Positions 41,376-50,337 of a stretch of 64,000 nucleotides of DNA are shown here, in pieces (the first letter of the stretch is position 1; the number at the start of each line of letters is the position of its first letter). The stretch lies in contig NZ_JALMDK010000018.1 in NCBI RefSeq assembly GCF_023094165.1, positions 1 through 64,000 of the forward strand, read 5' to 3'. The notes beneath the pieces were generated by a model that saw only the letters and a program-made list of their open reading frames with translations, did no database searches and had not been told where the DNA came from. Source of the DNA: Crossiella sp. S99.2. GTDB taxonomy: Bacteria > Actinomycetota > Actinomycetes > Mycobacteriales > Pseudonocardiaceae. The translations under genes and the position numbers were made by a program.

Positions 41376-42503
41376 TTAGGCTGCTGCGCCGGGCTGGGTT
41401 GCGCGGAGTTGGGTGAGGAATTCGGTGTTGGACTTGGTGGCGCGCAGGCCGTCCAGGAGTTTGTCGACGGCCTGGGCTGGTTCGGTGTTGCTCAGGGCGC
41501 GGCGCAGGGTGTGGGTGGCGGCCAGTTCCGCGGGGGAGCAGAGCAGTTCCTCCTTGCGGGTGCTGCTGCGGCGCACGTCCACCGCGGGGAAACGGCGCTG
41601 CGCGGCGACCTTGCGGTCCAGGGTGAACTCGGCGTTGCCGGTGCCCTTGTACTCCTCGTAGATCAGCGCGTCGCCGACCGAGCCGGTGTCCACCAGGGCG
41701 GTGGCGAAGATGGTCAGCGAGCCGCCGTCCTCGATGTTGCGGGCGGCGCCGAGGAAGCGTTTCGGCGGGGTGAGCGCGGCGGCGTCGACCCCGCCGGAGA
41801 GGATGCGGCCGGACAGCGGCGCGGCCAGGTTGTAGGCCCGGCCCAGTCTGGTCAGCGAGTCCAGCAGCACCACCACGTCCTGGCCCAGCTCGACCAGGCG
41901 TTTGGCGCGTTCGATGGCCAGTTCGGCCAGCAGGATGTGCTCGGCGGGCGGCTGGTCGAAGCTGGCCGCGATGGTCTCGCCGGGCACGGCCCGGCTGAAG
42001 TCGGTGACCTCCTCCGGGCGTTCGCCGACCAGCACCGCCATCAGGTGGCACTCCGGGTGGTTGTGGCTGATCCCCTCCGCGATGGCGCGCAGCACCGTGG
42101 TCTTGCCCGCCTTGGGCGGGGCCACGATCAGCGCGCGCTGGCCCTTGCCGACCGGCGTCAGCAGGTCCATCACCCGGGTGGTCAGCACCCGCGGTCCGGT
42201 CTCCAGCCGCAGGCGTTCGCGCGGGTAGAGCGGGGTGAGGTCGGTGAAGGCCGGCCGGCGGGCACTCTGCAGCGAGCTGAGTCCGTTGACCGTATCCAGC
42301 TGGGTGAGGCGTGGTGTGCCGTTGCCGGCCGGTTGCGCGGAGCCGGTGAGCAGGTCACCGCGGCGCAGACCGTACGCGGCGACCAGCGCGGCCGGGACGG
42401 CGACGTCGTCGGGTCCGGGCAGGTAGCCGTCGACGCGCAGGTGGTGGTGGCGGTTCGCCGTGGTGTCAAGCACCCCGGCAACCGTGCTGAGGATGTCGGA
42501 CAT
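41376..42503 (-). CDS. rho: Short transcription termination factor Rho
   Basis: A 375-residue Rho helicase, which ends transcription by pulling on C-rich RNA. The RNA-binding OB fold starts almost at once (residues 5-55, GYLPGPDDVAV...GLRRGD). Walker A is APPKAGKT (128-135), GERPEEV (160-166) holds the catalytic Glu, Walker B is VVVLLDSLTRLGRAYN, the Q-loop is LSGGVDAAAL and the R-loop region is KGTGN...DRKVAAQRRFP. It lacks the helical Rho_N domain and the long basic N-terminal extension of the usual actinobacterial Rho, and Gly160 replaces the aspartate found in E. coli (DERPEEV). Another, long Rho is probably encoded elsewhere. The ATG at 42503 has GAAAGAGA upstream. Confidence 0.9.
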   Translation of the reverse strand: MSDILSTVAGVLDTTANRHHHLRVDGYLPGPDDVAVPAALVAAYGLRRGDLLTGSAQPAGNGTPRLTQLDTVNGLSSLQSARRPAFTDLTPLYPRERLRLETGPRVLTTRVMDLLTPVGKGQRALIVAPPKAGKTTVLRAIAEGISHNHPECHLMAVLVGERPEEVTDFSRAVPGETIAASFDQPPAEHILLAELAIERAKRLVELGQDVVVLLDSLTRLGRAYNLAAPLSGRILSGGVDAAALTPPKRFLGAARNIEDGGSLTIFATALVDTGSVGDALIYEEYKGTGNAEFTLDRKVAAQRRFPAVDVRRSSTRKEELLCSPAELAATHTLRRALSNTEPAQAVDKLLDGLRATKSNTEFLTQLRATQPGAAA

Positions 42504-42879
42504 GGGAGTCTCTTTCGGTTTGGTAGCGCGTTGTTGATCACTGAGGTTGTTCGAGATACCCGTTCGAGCCGGGGAAGGCCGATGCTCAGGCCACGTCCAG
42601 CACAGGAATTCCGGGATCTCACACACGCGCTTCGGGGGACATTCGTCCAGAACCCGCAAGCGGTAGACGCCGCCAAGGTAGCAGAGGTCGCGCCGGGCGG
42701 CCACTGCGTTACCCCGTGGCCCTGACCAGCACCCCCAGGCCGTGACCTGCGCGTTACCGCAGGTCCGGGGAAATGCGGAGGTTGTTTGTACGGCGGGAGC
42801 GCCGACACCAGACAACCTCTGGCGGCGTAGACCTTGACCGTCCGGGTCCTACCGGGGGTCCAGGACGTGAGGGGTCAAA
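42504..42879 (-). promoter_or_regulatory. Long leader/promoter region of short Rho with a strong hairpin
   Basis: About 330 bp precede the Rho start with no convincing gene on the minus strand. At 42778-42819, arms GAGGTTGTTTG and CAGACAACCTC pair over 11 positions with one mismatch, around an inner CGGCG/CGCCG stem. Autoregulation through a long leader is known for rho in enterobacteria, so this may be a leader RNA, but it could equally be an operator. A minus-strand frame remains open up to 42815, but its codon use and composition look non-coding. Confidence 0.4.
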
Positions 42880-43038
42880 GTGAACACAACGAGGGTCAGC
42901 ACGAACGCACTACCAGTAGGCCGGGCCAGCCGTGCGTGGGACACGGCGGCGGTCACCGGCTCCGCGCTGGGCACGGGTCACCCGATGCGGTGCGAACCGC
43001 AGCAGGTCCTGGCGGTCTCGCACCGCGCCACCTGGTGA
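42880..43038 (+). CDS. Small hypothetical protein
   Basis: A 52-residue frame starting GTG with GAGGGG 7 bases upstream (VNTTRVSTNALPVGRASRAW and ending AVSHRATW). Third codon positions are G/C-rich as in real genes here, and a hairpin terminator lies 24 bp after the stop. No hydrophobic segment or known motif. An overlapping 72-residue frame (42834-43052) has a poorer composition. Divergent from Rho. I do not recognise a family, and it may not be translated. Confidence 0.35.
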   Translation: MNTTRVSTNALPVGRASRAWDTAAVTGSALGTGHPMRCEPQQVLAVSHRATW

Positions 43039-43062
43039 CCAGCCACCGGTAGTCCAGCAGGC

Positions 43063-43098
43063 GGCTCCACGCGCTCCGTTCCCCGGGCGTGTGGAGCC
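43063..43098. terminator. Hairpin between the small ORF and a convergent TetR gene
   Basis: GGCTCCAC (43063-43070) pairs with GTGGAGCC (43091-43098) around a 20-base GC-rich loop. It ends 9 bp before the TetR stop codon on the minus strand and so could end transcription in both directions. Confidence 0.5.
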
Positions 43099-43107
43099 GG
43101 CCGGGAC

Positions 43108-43695
43108 CTAGGCCAGACCGCTGAGCAGAGCGTCGAGTCCGAGCCGCCAGCGACGATCCACCGACTGCTTCGAGCCGCCGAGGCGGCGCGCGTTCTCCGC
43201 CGCGGCCAGGCCCTGGATCAGGGTGAAGAAGACCAGCGCGACATCGGTCGGGTCGCCGGAGAGCAGCCCCGCGTCCACCGCGGCCCTGACCTTCCGGATG
43301 AAGATCTTGCGCACCAGCACCCCGGCCTTGACCTCGGCCGCGGTCGGGTCGAAATCGGCGAACGGCCGGGCGAACATCACCTCGGCCAGCACCGAGTGCG
43401 TGCGGACGAACCCGCGGAAGCCCTCGGCCAGCCGCCGCAACGCCTGCAGCGGGTCCTCAGTCGGCGGCAGTGCGGACAACTCCGCCGCCAGCAGCCGGAA
43501 GCCCTCGAAGAAGACCTCCCGGACCAGGCCGGACTTGTCGCCGAAGACCTCGTAGATGGCAGGCACCGAGGCGTTCGCCCTGCTGGCCACGGTGCGCGTG
43601 GTCAGTCCGGCCACGCCCTGCTCGGCGAGCACCGCCAGCGCACTGGCCAATCCGCGCTCACGGAGGGCGTCGGTGCGCTGCTTCACCCTGGGCAT
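43108..43695 (-). CDS. TetR-family regulator
   Basis: A 195-residue regulator with an N-terminal helix-turn-helix (about residues 10-55: LASALAVLAEQGVAGLTTRT, VASRANASVPAIYEVFGDKS) and a C-terminal ligand domain with a WHG-like fold (LGLDALLSGL at the end). It is divergent from the patatin-like gene across 80 bp. That gap holds AT-richer sequence with an imperfect inverted repeat (CGTTACG near 43735 and CGAAACG near 43753), a possible operator for both genes. The ligand may be a lipid or fatty acid given its neighbour, but this is inference. Confidence 0.87.
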   Translation of the reverse strand: MPRVKQRTDALRERGLASALAVLAEQGVAGLTTRTVASRANASVPAIYEVFGDKSGLVREVFFEGFRLLAAELSALPPTEDPLQALRRLAEGFRGFVRTHSVLAEVMFARPFADFDPTAAEVKAGVLVRKIFIRKVRAAVDAGLLSGDPTDVALVFFTLIQGLAAAENARRLGGSKQSVDRRWRLGLDALLSGLA

Positions 43696-43775
43696 CAGCC
43701 GACCTTAGCACTGAGTCCACAAAGGCTGGACAGACGTTACGGAACAACGATACGAAACGATGGTACAAAGGACGG

Positions 43776-44717
43776 GTGACCCTCTCCGTGACCCAGCTGC
43801 TGCGCGAGCGCAAGCGCCAGGGCAGCACGCCAGGACAGCGGCGCGATGACGCGCGCCTGGTGCTGTTGATCGAGGGCGGCAGCTCTCGCGGCGCCTACTC
43901 CAGCGGCATGACCATCCCGATCGAACGCCAGGGCCTGCTCCCGCTGTTCGACGCCGTCTACGGCAGTTCGGCCGGTGCACTGAACGCCGCCTGGCTGTTG
44001 TGCGGCCGCGCGGAGAGCACCATGCACGCCTGGTGGGATCCGGTGGTGATGGGCTCGACCATCAACCTGCGCAACGCCCTGCGCCGCAAGCCCGTGGTGG
44101 ACACCGGGTTCCTGGTGGGCACCGTGTACACCGAGATCATGCCGCTGGGGTTCCAGGAGATCCTGGACAACCCGGTGGAGTTCCACCCGATGGCCACCGA
44201 CGCGCACACCGGCGAGGCCGTGGACCTGCATGAGCAGATCACAGACAAGGCCGGGGTGCAGGCGGCGCTGCGGGCCTCGACCGCGATGCCCATCCTGGCG
44301 GGCAATCCGGTGCGGATCGGCGGGCGGTCCTATGTCGATGCCGGGCTGAGCGAGACGGTCCCGGTGCGCACCGCACTCGCGCAGGGGGCCACGCACCTGG
44401 TCGCGCTGCGCACCCGGCGCACGGATGAGGTCGCCACTCCCCCGTCCTTCGGCGAACGCCTGGTGGCGAAACGGTGGTTCACCCGGCGGGCGCCCGGCGC
44501 GCTGGAACCCTGGTTGCGCGGCAACCTGATGCGGGCCGAGGAGGAGCGGCTGCTGGCCGAACATCCGGCGACGCTGCAGATCCGGCCGCCGCTGGGCAGC
44601 ACCCGGATCGGCCGCACCGAACGCCGCCCGCACCTGCTGCGCGCCGCGGTCGAGGCCGGTCACCAGGCCGCCGCGGCCGAACTGGCGGACTGTGTGGACG
44701 AGCCGCTGCCGCGCTGA
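43776..44717 (+). CDS. Patatin-like phospholipase
   Basis: A 313-residue patatin-family lipase/acyl hydrolase. The oxyanion loop is GGSSRGAYSSG (about residues 35-45), the nucleophile motif is YGSSAGALN (about 65), and the dyad aspartate is in YVDAGLSET (DAG where DG[AG] is typical). No signal peptide, so it is probably cytosolic and acts on phospholipids or lipid esters. The start is the GTG at 43776 with AAAGGACG upstream; the frame extends further upstream but only as an antisense shadow of the TetR gene. It is convergent with the next TetR gene, stops 1 bp apart. Confidence 0.88.
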   Translation: MTLSVTQLLRERKRQGSTPGQRRDDARLVLLIEGGSSRGAYSSGMTIPIERQGLLPLFDAVYGSSAGALNAAWLLCGRAESTMHAWWDPVVMGSTINLRNALRRKPVVDTGFLVGTVYTEIMPLGFQEILDNPVEFHPMATDAHTGEAVDLHEQITDKAGVQAALRASTAMPILAGNPVRIGGRSYVDAGLSETVPVRTALAQGATHLVALRTRRTDEVATPPSFGERLVAKRWFTRRAPGALEPWLRGNLMRAEEERLLAEHPATLQIRPPLGSTRIGRTERRPHLLRAAVEAGHQAAAAELADCVDEPLPR

Positions 44718-44718
44718 C

Positions 44719-45240
44719 TCAGGTCGTGGCCAGCACCCGGTCCAGCAACGATTCCGGGGACAGGCCGAGCGCCGCGTGGGCCCGGTGCGCGGTCAGCGAG
44801 GCGATGCCGTGCACGCCGACCAGGCGGGCGAGCGCGTCGGTCTCGGTGTCGGTGGGGTGCCGCGCCAGCCAGGCCACACACCAGCGCCGTACCAGGGGGA
44901 TTGTGGTCGAGCGCAGGTCGGCGCCGGAGGCTTCCAGGAGGTCGTGCCGGAAGAGCAGGTCGAAGGCGTGCGGGCGGCGCACGGCGAAGTCGAGGTAGCC
45001 GCGGGCGAGCCGGTCCGGGGTTTCGTCGGTGTGATCCAGCTTGGCGGCCAGGTCTCCGGCGATGCGCTTGGCCAGGTGCCCCAGCAAGACGTTGCGCGCG
45101 GGGAAGTGCCGGCGTGGCGCGCCGTGCGAGACCCCGCAGCGCCGCGCGGTCTCCCGGATGGTCACCGCTTCCGGGCCGCTCTCGTCGAGCAACTCGGCGG
45201 CCGCGTTGAGCAGCTGTTCCCGGAGATCGTCCGCCACCAT
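44719..45240 (-). CDS. TetR-family regulator of the adjacent EamA gene
   Basis: A 173-residue regulator (VADDLREQLLNAAAELLDES, then TIRETARRCGVSHGAPRRHF) with a TetR_C-like helical remainder. I start at the ATG at 45240, 8 bases from AAGGG; a GTG at 45249 is the alternative and adds three residues. Two GTAGAC/GTCTAC palindromes separate it from the divergent EamA gene, so it most probably represses both. It is a typical TetR/exporter pair, suggesting that the EamA cargo or an analogue is the inducer. Confidence 0.87.
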   Translation of the reverse strand: MVADDLREQLLNAAAELLDESGPEAVTIRETARRCGVSHGAPRRHFPARNVLLGHLAKRIAGDLAAKLDHTDETPDRLARGYLDFAVRRPHAFDLLFRHDLLEASGADLRSTTIPLVRRWCVAWLARHPTDTETDALARLVGVHGIASLTAHRAHAALGLSPESLLDRVLATT

Positions 45241-45254
45241 CGGCCACACCCTTC

Positions 45255-45292
45255 GTAGACAGCGTCTACTCTAGCTGGTAGACACTGTCTAC
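45255..45292. promoter_or_regulatory. Twin TetR operators
   Basis: GTAGACAGCGTCTAC (45255-45269) and GTAGACACTGTCTAC (45278-45292) are two palindromes with centres 23 bp apart, about two helical turns, which would let two dimers bind one face. The second ends exactly at the GTG of the EamA gene, so binding would block transcription start and ribosome access. The TAGACA inside it may serve as a -10 element of a leaderless transcript. Confidence 0.75.
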
Positions 45293-46123
45293 GTGATAGC
45301 TCTGGGGTTGTTGGCGGTGGCCGCGCTGTGCCACGCCGGGTGGAACCTGCTGGTCAAGTCCTCCGCGCAGCAGGGGCCCGAGTTCGTCTGGCTGTACTCG
45401 GTGATCACCGCGCCGGTCGCGCTCGGCCTGCTGGGCTGGTCGATCGCGCAGGGCACGGCGCTGTCCTCGGTGTGGCCGGCGCTGGTGAGCATGGTGCTGC
45501 ACACCGCCTATGCCGTTGTGCTGCAACAGGCCTACCGGACCGGGGAGTTCACCGTGGTCTACCCGGTCAGCCGGGGCACGCCGCCGGTGCTGGTCACCCT
45601 GGCCACCATCCCCTCCGCGGGCTGGCCGGGACTCCAGGTGTGGAGCGGCGTCGGCCTGGTGCTCGGCGGCGTGCTGGCCCTGGACCGGATGTGGACCCGG
45701 CCGGGCGTGGCCCGCGGCACGCTGCTGGGCCTGGCCGTCGCGGTGTGCAGCTGCGGCTACACGCTGTGGGACGCCTACGCGATCTCCACCCTCGGCGTGC
45801 AGGTGCTGCCCTATCTCGCGGTGGCCAACCTGGGTCAGGTGCTGGTGCTCTCCGCGGTCATCCGGCCGCGCCGGGAACGCCTCGGTCCGGTGCTGGCGTA
45901 CTGGCGGCGGGCGCTGCCGATCGCGGTGCTGGTCCCGGCCGGCTACGGCCTGGTACTGGTGGCGATGTCATTGGAACCCGTGTCCGCGGTGGCCACCGGC
46001 CGCACCCTCAACGTCGTGCTCGGCGTGCTGCTCGGCGTGCTGGTGCTGCGCGAACGCCTCACCGCCTGGCGGGTGGCCGGGCTGGCCGCGGTGATCGGCG
46101 GCGTCCTGCTCGTCTCGACCTGA
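45293..46123 (+). CDS. EamA/DMT-family transporter
   Basis: A 276-residue membrane protein with about ten helices in two EamA repeats (VAALCHAGWNLLVKSSAQQ at the N-terminus; TVVYPVSRGTPPVLVTL ends the first half). It exports or imports an unknown small molecule. The start is the GTG directly after the twin TetR operators, with no room for a Shine-Dalgarno site, so the transcript is likely leaderless. It is a paralogue of the EamA protein at 18443, which has no linked regulator. Confidence 0.9.
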   Translation: MIALGLLAVAALCHAGWNLLVKSSAQQGPEFVWLYSVITAPVALGLLGWSIAQGTALSSVWPALVSMVLHTAYAVVLQQAYRTGEFTVVYPVSRGTPPVLVTLATIPSAGWPGLQVWSGVGLVLGGVLALDRMWTRPGVARGTLLGLAVAVCSCGYTLWDAYAISTLGVQVLPYLAVANLGQVLVLSAVIRPRRERLGPVLAYWRRALPIAVLVPAGYGLVLVAMSLEPVSAVATGRTLNVVLGVLLGVLVLRERLTAWRVAGLAAVIGGVLLVST

Positions 46124-46222
46124 ATCGCGTGCGCTACCTAGGCACAGCGCCCGGAACCACACCTTCGGGTCGCGCCCGGCCCAGCCCGGTTTCACCTCCG
46201 CCCTGACCGCCCAACCGAAGGT

Positions 46223-46549
46223 ATGAACAGCACAGACAACCCAGCGACACTGTGGATCCACACCGGGGACTGGTGGGTGCGGGCCGATCAGGTCGCCGCG
46301 ATCGGCATCGCCGAGGTGTTCCACATCGGCGGCCGCTACAGCGTGCGGATCCACCTCGCCGGGGTGCCCGGCGACGGCGAGTTCCACGAGCTGCACCGGT
46401 GCGCCGACCAGGACCAGGCCCGTGCCTGTGCGGCCGCCGTCGCCGAGCGCCTGACCGGCTGGCGGCACGGGTACGGCACCTTGCAGGTCAACTCCGCCGG
46501 CGAGGTGGTGACCGTGCGTCCGGTGCCGGAACTGCTCGACAGCGGTTGA
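46223..46549 (+). CDS. Hypothetical protein
   Basis: A 108-residue soluble protein: LWIHTGDWWVRADQVAAIGI, then a central RYSVRIHLAGVPGDGEFHEL and a helix DQDQARACAAAVAERLTGW before a short beta-rich tail. The strand-helix pattern suggests a small PH-like or beta-sandwich fold, but I recognise no family. Codon use is typical of the window. It stands alone between the EamA gene and the large convergent STAND gene. Confidence 0.6.
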   Translation: MNSTDNPATLWIHTGDWWVRADQVAAIGIAEVFHIGGRYSVRIHLAGVPGDGEFHELHRCADQDQARACAAAVAERLTGWRHGYGTLQVNSAGEVVTVRPVPELLDSG

Positions 46550-46668
46550 CGTCGACGGCCTCAGCGCGGCTGCTCGGCCAAGGGGCGCAACGCATCCCGG
46601 AACTCCGCGGGCACCGGCGGCATGCCCGGACGCTACCGCGACCGCCCGGGATCGATCCCCCCGCCAGG

Positions 46669-49600
46669 TCAGCCGCCGCAGGGCGGGGCGTAGTCGCGTT
46701 CGGGCAGATGCCGGGCCCACTGTTCGCGGGTGATCGGCCGGGCGCCCGCGCACATCCCGGCCTGCGCGCGGGTCACATCGGTCTCCCACAGCCGCGCCGA
46801 CCGGTCCGCGCCCGAACTGGCCAGCAACCGGCTGTCCGGGCTGAACGCCACCGCGGCCACCTGGTCGGCATGACCGGTCAACGTGCCCACCTGCTCCGGC
46901 CATTGTGGCCGGGTCACGTCCCACAGGCGGATCGTCCGGTCCGCGCCCGCGGTGGCCAGCAGTCGCCCGTCCGGGGAGAACGCCGTCATCCACACCAGGC
47001 CGGCGTGGCCGGGCAGCGTGGCCAGCGGCCGCGGGCGGCCGGGGTCAGAGACATCCAGCAGCCGCACGGCTTTCGCGGGTTCGTGCCAGGTCGCCAGCAG
47101 CCTGCCGTCGGGACTGAAGGAGCGGGCGGTGACCATGTCCTCCTGGCCGGTCGGGAACTCGATGGCGGTGGGGTTGGCCGGATCGCGCACGTCCCACAGG
47201 CGGGTTCGCCACTCGCCGTCGCCGCCGGTGGCCAGGGTCCGGCCGTCGGGGCTGAACAGCACGGTCCACACCATTCCGGCGAAGTACGCGCGGCGGACTA
47301 CCCGGCGCGGCTGCTCCTCCATGGCCCACAGGCTCAGCGCGCCCGGACCGCCGACGGCGAGCAGCTTGCCGTCGGGGGCGAAGGCCACCGCCGCACCCGA
47401 TTCCGGCAGCACGGCCAGGTTTCGGGGCGCGCGGGGATCGGCGAGGTCCCACAGCCGCACCGCGTCCTCCTGACCGACGGCGAGCACCCGCCCGTCCGGG
47501 CTGAACTGCACCGACCGGATCGGGCCCGCGCCACCGGCGACGATGGCCAGTTCCCGCCGCTCGCGCGGGTCGCTGATCTCCCACAGCCGGGCGGTGCCGT
47601 CCCAGCTGCCGGTGGCCAGCATCCGGCCGCCCGGCGCGAAAGCCACCGCCGCGACCACATCGCGGTGGCCGACCAGCGGCAGCGCACGCAGTTCCTGCAA
47701 CCGCACGCCGTGGTCGGCGTCGGTGGCCGCGATGGTCGAGCCGTCCGGGCTGAACACCGCCGAGGCGCGGCCGCCCGGGATGGTGGTGATCGTGGTGGGC
47801 GCGGCGCGATCGCGGACGTCCCACAGGATCGTGCCGCCGCCGGTGGAGGCCAGGGTGGTCCCGTCCGGGCTGAACGCGATCGACCACACCGCGCTCGGAT
47901 GCCCGGTGAGCACGGCGCCCGGGATTGGCGCGGCCGGGTCACCCACCGCCCACAGCCGGACCCGGTTGTCCCAGCTGGAGGTGGCCAGCCAGCGGCCGTC
48001 CCGGTCGAAGGCCACCCCGGTGATCAGCCCGGTGTGTCCGGAAAGGACACCCAGCGGCCGGGGCGCGGCAGGCGCGCTGATCTCCCACAGCCGCACCGAG
48101 TCCCCGGAGGCGACGGCCAGCACCCGGCCGTCCGGCCGGAAGGCGACCGTGGTCGAACGGACCGAGTCCGAGGCCGATCCGGTGGCCGGGGCGGACAGTT
48201 CCCGTGGCCGCCGCGGATCCCGGATGTCCAGCAACCGCACCGATTTCTGGTTGGTGGCGACCGCGAGCAGGCTCCCGTCGGGGCTGAAGGCCAGCGAGGC
48301 CACGGCCGCCGCGCCACTGGGTTCGGCCCACACCTGCGCGGGGTTGCGCGGATCGCTGACATCCAGCAGCCGGATGCTCGACTCCCCCACGGTGGCCAGC
48401 AGCGGACTGGCGGGCGCGAGGGCCACCGCCAGCAACTTCTCCGGCAGTCTGGTCACGCTGATCTCCGCCGGTGGCCCGGAAACCTCCCACAGCCGCAGCG
48501 TCATGTCCCCGCTGACCGTGGCCATCCGCTTGCCGTCCGGGGCGTAGGCGGCGAAGACGTCGGTGCTGGTGTGCCCGGCCAGCCGGGTCGAGCGCGGTGC
48601 GGCGTAGGCGCTGAGCAGGGTGTCCCTGGTCTCGGCCAGCGGGGCGATCCGGTGTGCGGCCAGCACGAGTTGCCCGGCCAGTGCCGGGTCGACCGCGCGC
48701 ACCGCGTCCGCACCGGTGAGCACCCGCCGGGCGATGGCCACGTTGCGCTGTTCGGTGGCCTCCTGTTCGGCGCGCACCGCGTACCCGCCGGCGGCGGTGG
48801 CCGCGATCAGCAGCACCGACAGCAGTGCGACCAGCCGCCGCAACCGGGTGGCCTGCCGCCTGGCGGTGACCGCCTCGGCCTGTTCGGCGGCCACACTCGC
48901 GGCCAGGAATCGCTGCTCCACCAAGGTGAGCACGGCCGTGGCCGACCAGTCCCGGGCCACCGCCAGGCGGCTGCCGCGGTAGAGCGTGCCGGGGTCGTGC
49001 TCGTGCGCCTCCCACACCTGCGCGGCCTCGGTGAGCATCCGGTGCACCCGCAGCCCGGCGCGGTCCTCGGCGATCCACTCGCGCAACCGCGGCCAGCAGC
49101 GCAGCAACGCCTCGTGGCCGAACTCCACGGTGTCGGCGTCCACGGTCAGCAGCCGCGCCGCGGTGAGCCGGTCCAGCACCGACCCGGTCTCCAGCTCGTC
49201 CCGCCGGACCCGCCGCTTGGCCGGTGCGGCGCCGTCCGGAAAGGCGATCAGCCGCAGGAAAACCCGGCGCGCGATCTCCCGTTCCGGCTCGGTGAACCCG
49301 GTGTAGACCTGCTCGGCGGTGCGCGCGATGGCGTGCTCGATCCCGCCGGCCGCCTCATATCCGGCCAGGGTGAGGGTGGCCCCGCTGCGCCGCCGCCAGG
49401 TCTCCAGCAACGCGTGCGAGACCAGTGGCAGCACCACCGCCTGGCCCGCCGCGTCCGCGATCAGCCGGGACACCAGCGCGGCCTCGACCATGCAGTCCGC
49501 GTCCGCGGCCGGCCGGGTGATCACCTGCCGCAGCTCCTCCGGGCCCATCGCGCCGACGAGCAACTGCCCGCCGCGCAAGGCCGCCACCAGCGCCGGATAA

Positions 49601-50304
49601 CGCCCGCAGCGTCCGTAGAAATCGGCCCGCACCCCGATCACCACCCGGGCCCGTCCCTGTTCCGCGGCGCCCACCAATGCCTCGACGAACGCCACCCGCT
49701 CGGCCTCGTCCTCGCAGAGGGTGAACAGCTCCTCGAACTGATCCACCACAACTAGGGGCTCGTCCCCGCTCACCCGGTCCGCGAACTCGGCCAGGGGGTG
49801 CTGACCAGGGGTGAACAGCACCGCGGGCCCGTCCACCCTGGCCAGCAGCCCCGCCCGCAGCACCGAGGACTTGCCCGCCCCGGAGGCCCCGAACACCCCG
49901 GTGAACCGCCGCTCCCGCACCAGCCCCAGCAGCTCCTCGACCACCGCGTCCCGCCCGAAGAACCGCCCGGCGTCCCCGGCCTGGAACGGCGCGAGGCCCA
50001 CGTACGGCGCGCCGGTGTCCACCGGGTCGTCACCCGCGGTGAGTTCGGCCGACACCGTCCGCCACCGCTCCTGCCACTGCCCGACATCCCCACCGCAGGC
50101 GCGCACGTAGGCCAGCGTCACCGCCAGGCTCGGCAACGCCCGGCCACCGGCGGCCTTGGACAACGCGGCGACCGAGTAGTCCACCCGCGCGGCGAGTTCC
50201 CGGTAGGTCGGCGACCCGGCCTGAGCGCGGAGTTCCCGAAGCTCGGCGGCGAAGCGGCCCAGCGCGCTGTCAGCCGCGTCCAGCGGCCGTTCCCCCCGTG
50301 GCAC
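46669..50304 (-). CDS. HTH-STAND NTPase-WD40 membrane-associated sensor
   Basis: A 1,211-residue NLR-like protein. An XRE-type helix-turn-helix (about residues 20-80, TYRELAARVDYSVAALSKAA) precedes an nSTAND NTPase with Walker A GASGAGKSS (139-147) and Walker B LVVVDQFEELFT. A single membrane helix follows (about 475-500, LVALLSVLLIAATAAGGYAV), then some 14 WD40 repeats to the end (AFSPDGRLLATAGADRTIRL and variants). The GTG at 50304 has a perfect AGGAGG 5 bases away. Such proteins act as oligomerising sensors in signalling, development or defence. It is divergent from the giant secreted protein, sharing an inverted repeat between them, so it may regulate or guard that system. Confidence 0.9.
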   Translation of the reverse strand: MPRGERPLDAADSALGRFAAELRELRAQAGSPTYRELAARVDYSVAALSKAAGGRALPSLAVTLAYVRACGGDVGQWQERWRTVSAELTAGDDPVDTGAPYVGLAPFQAGDAGRFFGRDAVVEELLGLVRERRFTGVFGASGAGKSSVLRAGLLARVDGPAVLFTPGQHPLAEFADRVSGDEPLVVVDQFEELFTLCEDEAERVAFVEALVGAAEQGRARVVIGVRADFYGRCGRYPALVAALRGGQLLVGAMGPEELRQVITRPAADADCMVEAALVSRLIADAAGQAVVLPLVSHALLETWRRRSGATLTLAGYEAAGGIEHAIARTAEQVYTGFTEPEREIARRVFLRLIAFPDGAAPAKRRVRRDELETGSVLDRLTAARLLTVDADTVEFGHEALLRCWPRLREWIAEDRAGLRVHRMLTEAAQVWEAHEHDPGTLYRGSRLAVARDWSATAVLTLVEQRFLAASVAAEQAEAVTARRQATRLRRLVALLSVLLIAATAAGGYAVRAEQEATEQRNVAIARRVLTGADAVRAVDPALAGQLVLAAHRIAPLAETRDTLLSAYAAPRSTRLAGHTSTDVFAAYAPDGKRMATVSGDMTLRLWEVSGPPAEISVTRLPEKLLAVALAPASPLLATVGESSIRLLDVSDPRNPAQVWAEPSGAAAVASLAFSPDGSLLAVATNQKSVRLLDIRDPRRPRELSAPATGSASDSVRSTTVAFRPDGRVLAVASGDSVRLWEISAPAAPRPLGVLSGHTGLITGVAFDRDGRWLATSSWDNRVRLWAVGDPAAPIPGAVLTGHPSAVWSIAFSPDGTTLASTGGGTILWDVRDRAAPTTITTIPGGRASAVFSPDGSTIAATDADHGVRLQELRALPLVGHRDVVAAVAFAPGGRMLATGSWDGTARLWEISDPRERRELAIVAGGAGPIRSVQFSPDGRVLAVGQEDAVRLWDLADPRAPRNLAVLPESGAAVAFAPDGKLLAVGGPGALSLWAMEEQPRRVVRRAYFAGMVWTVLFSPDGRTLATGGDGEWRTRLWDVRDPANPTAIEFPTGQEDMVTARSFSPDGRLLATWHEPAKAVRLLDVSDPGRPRPLATLPGHAGLVWMTAFSPDGRLLATAGADRTIRLWDVTRPQWPEQVGTLTGHADQVAAVAFSPDSRLLASSGADRSARLWETDVTRAQAGMCAGARPITREQWARHLPERDYAPPCGG

Positions 50305-50337
50305 AACGGCCTCCTGATCGCACTTTGGTGCAGCCGA

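Noticed and set aside
46252..49755. A long plus-strand frame (1,167 residues) opposite the WD40 gene
   Set aside because: Composition is Arg/Gly/Pro-rich without domains; it mirrors the repeated WD40 coding sequence. Codon bias supports the minus strand.
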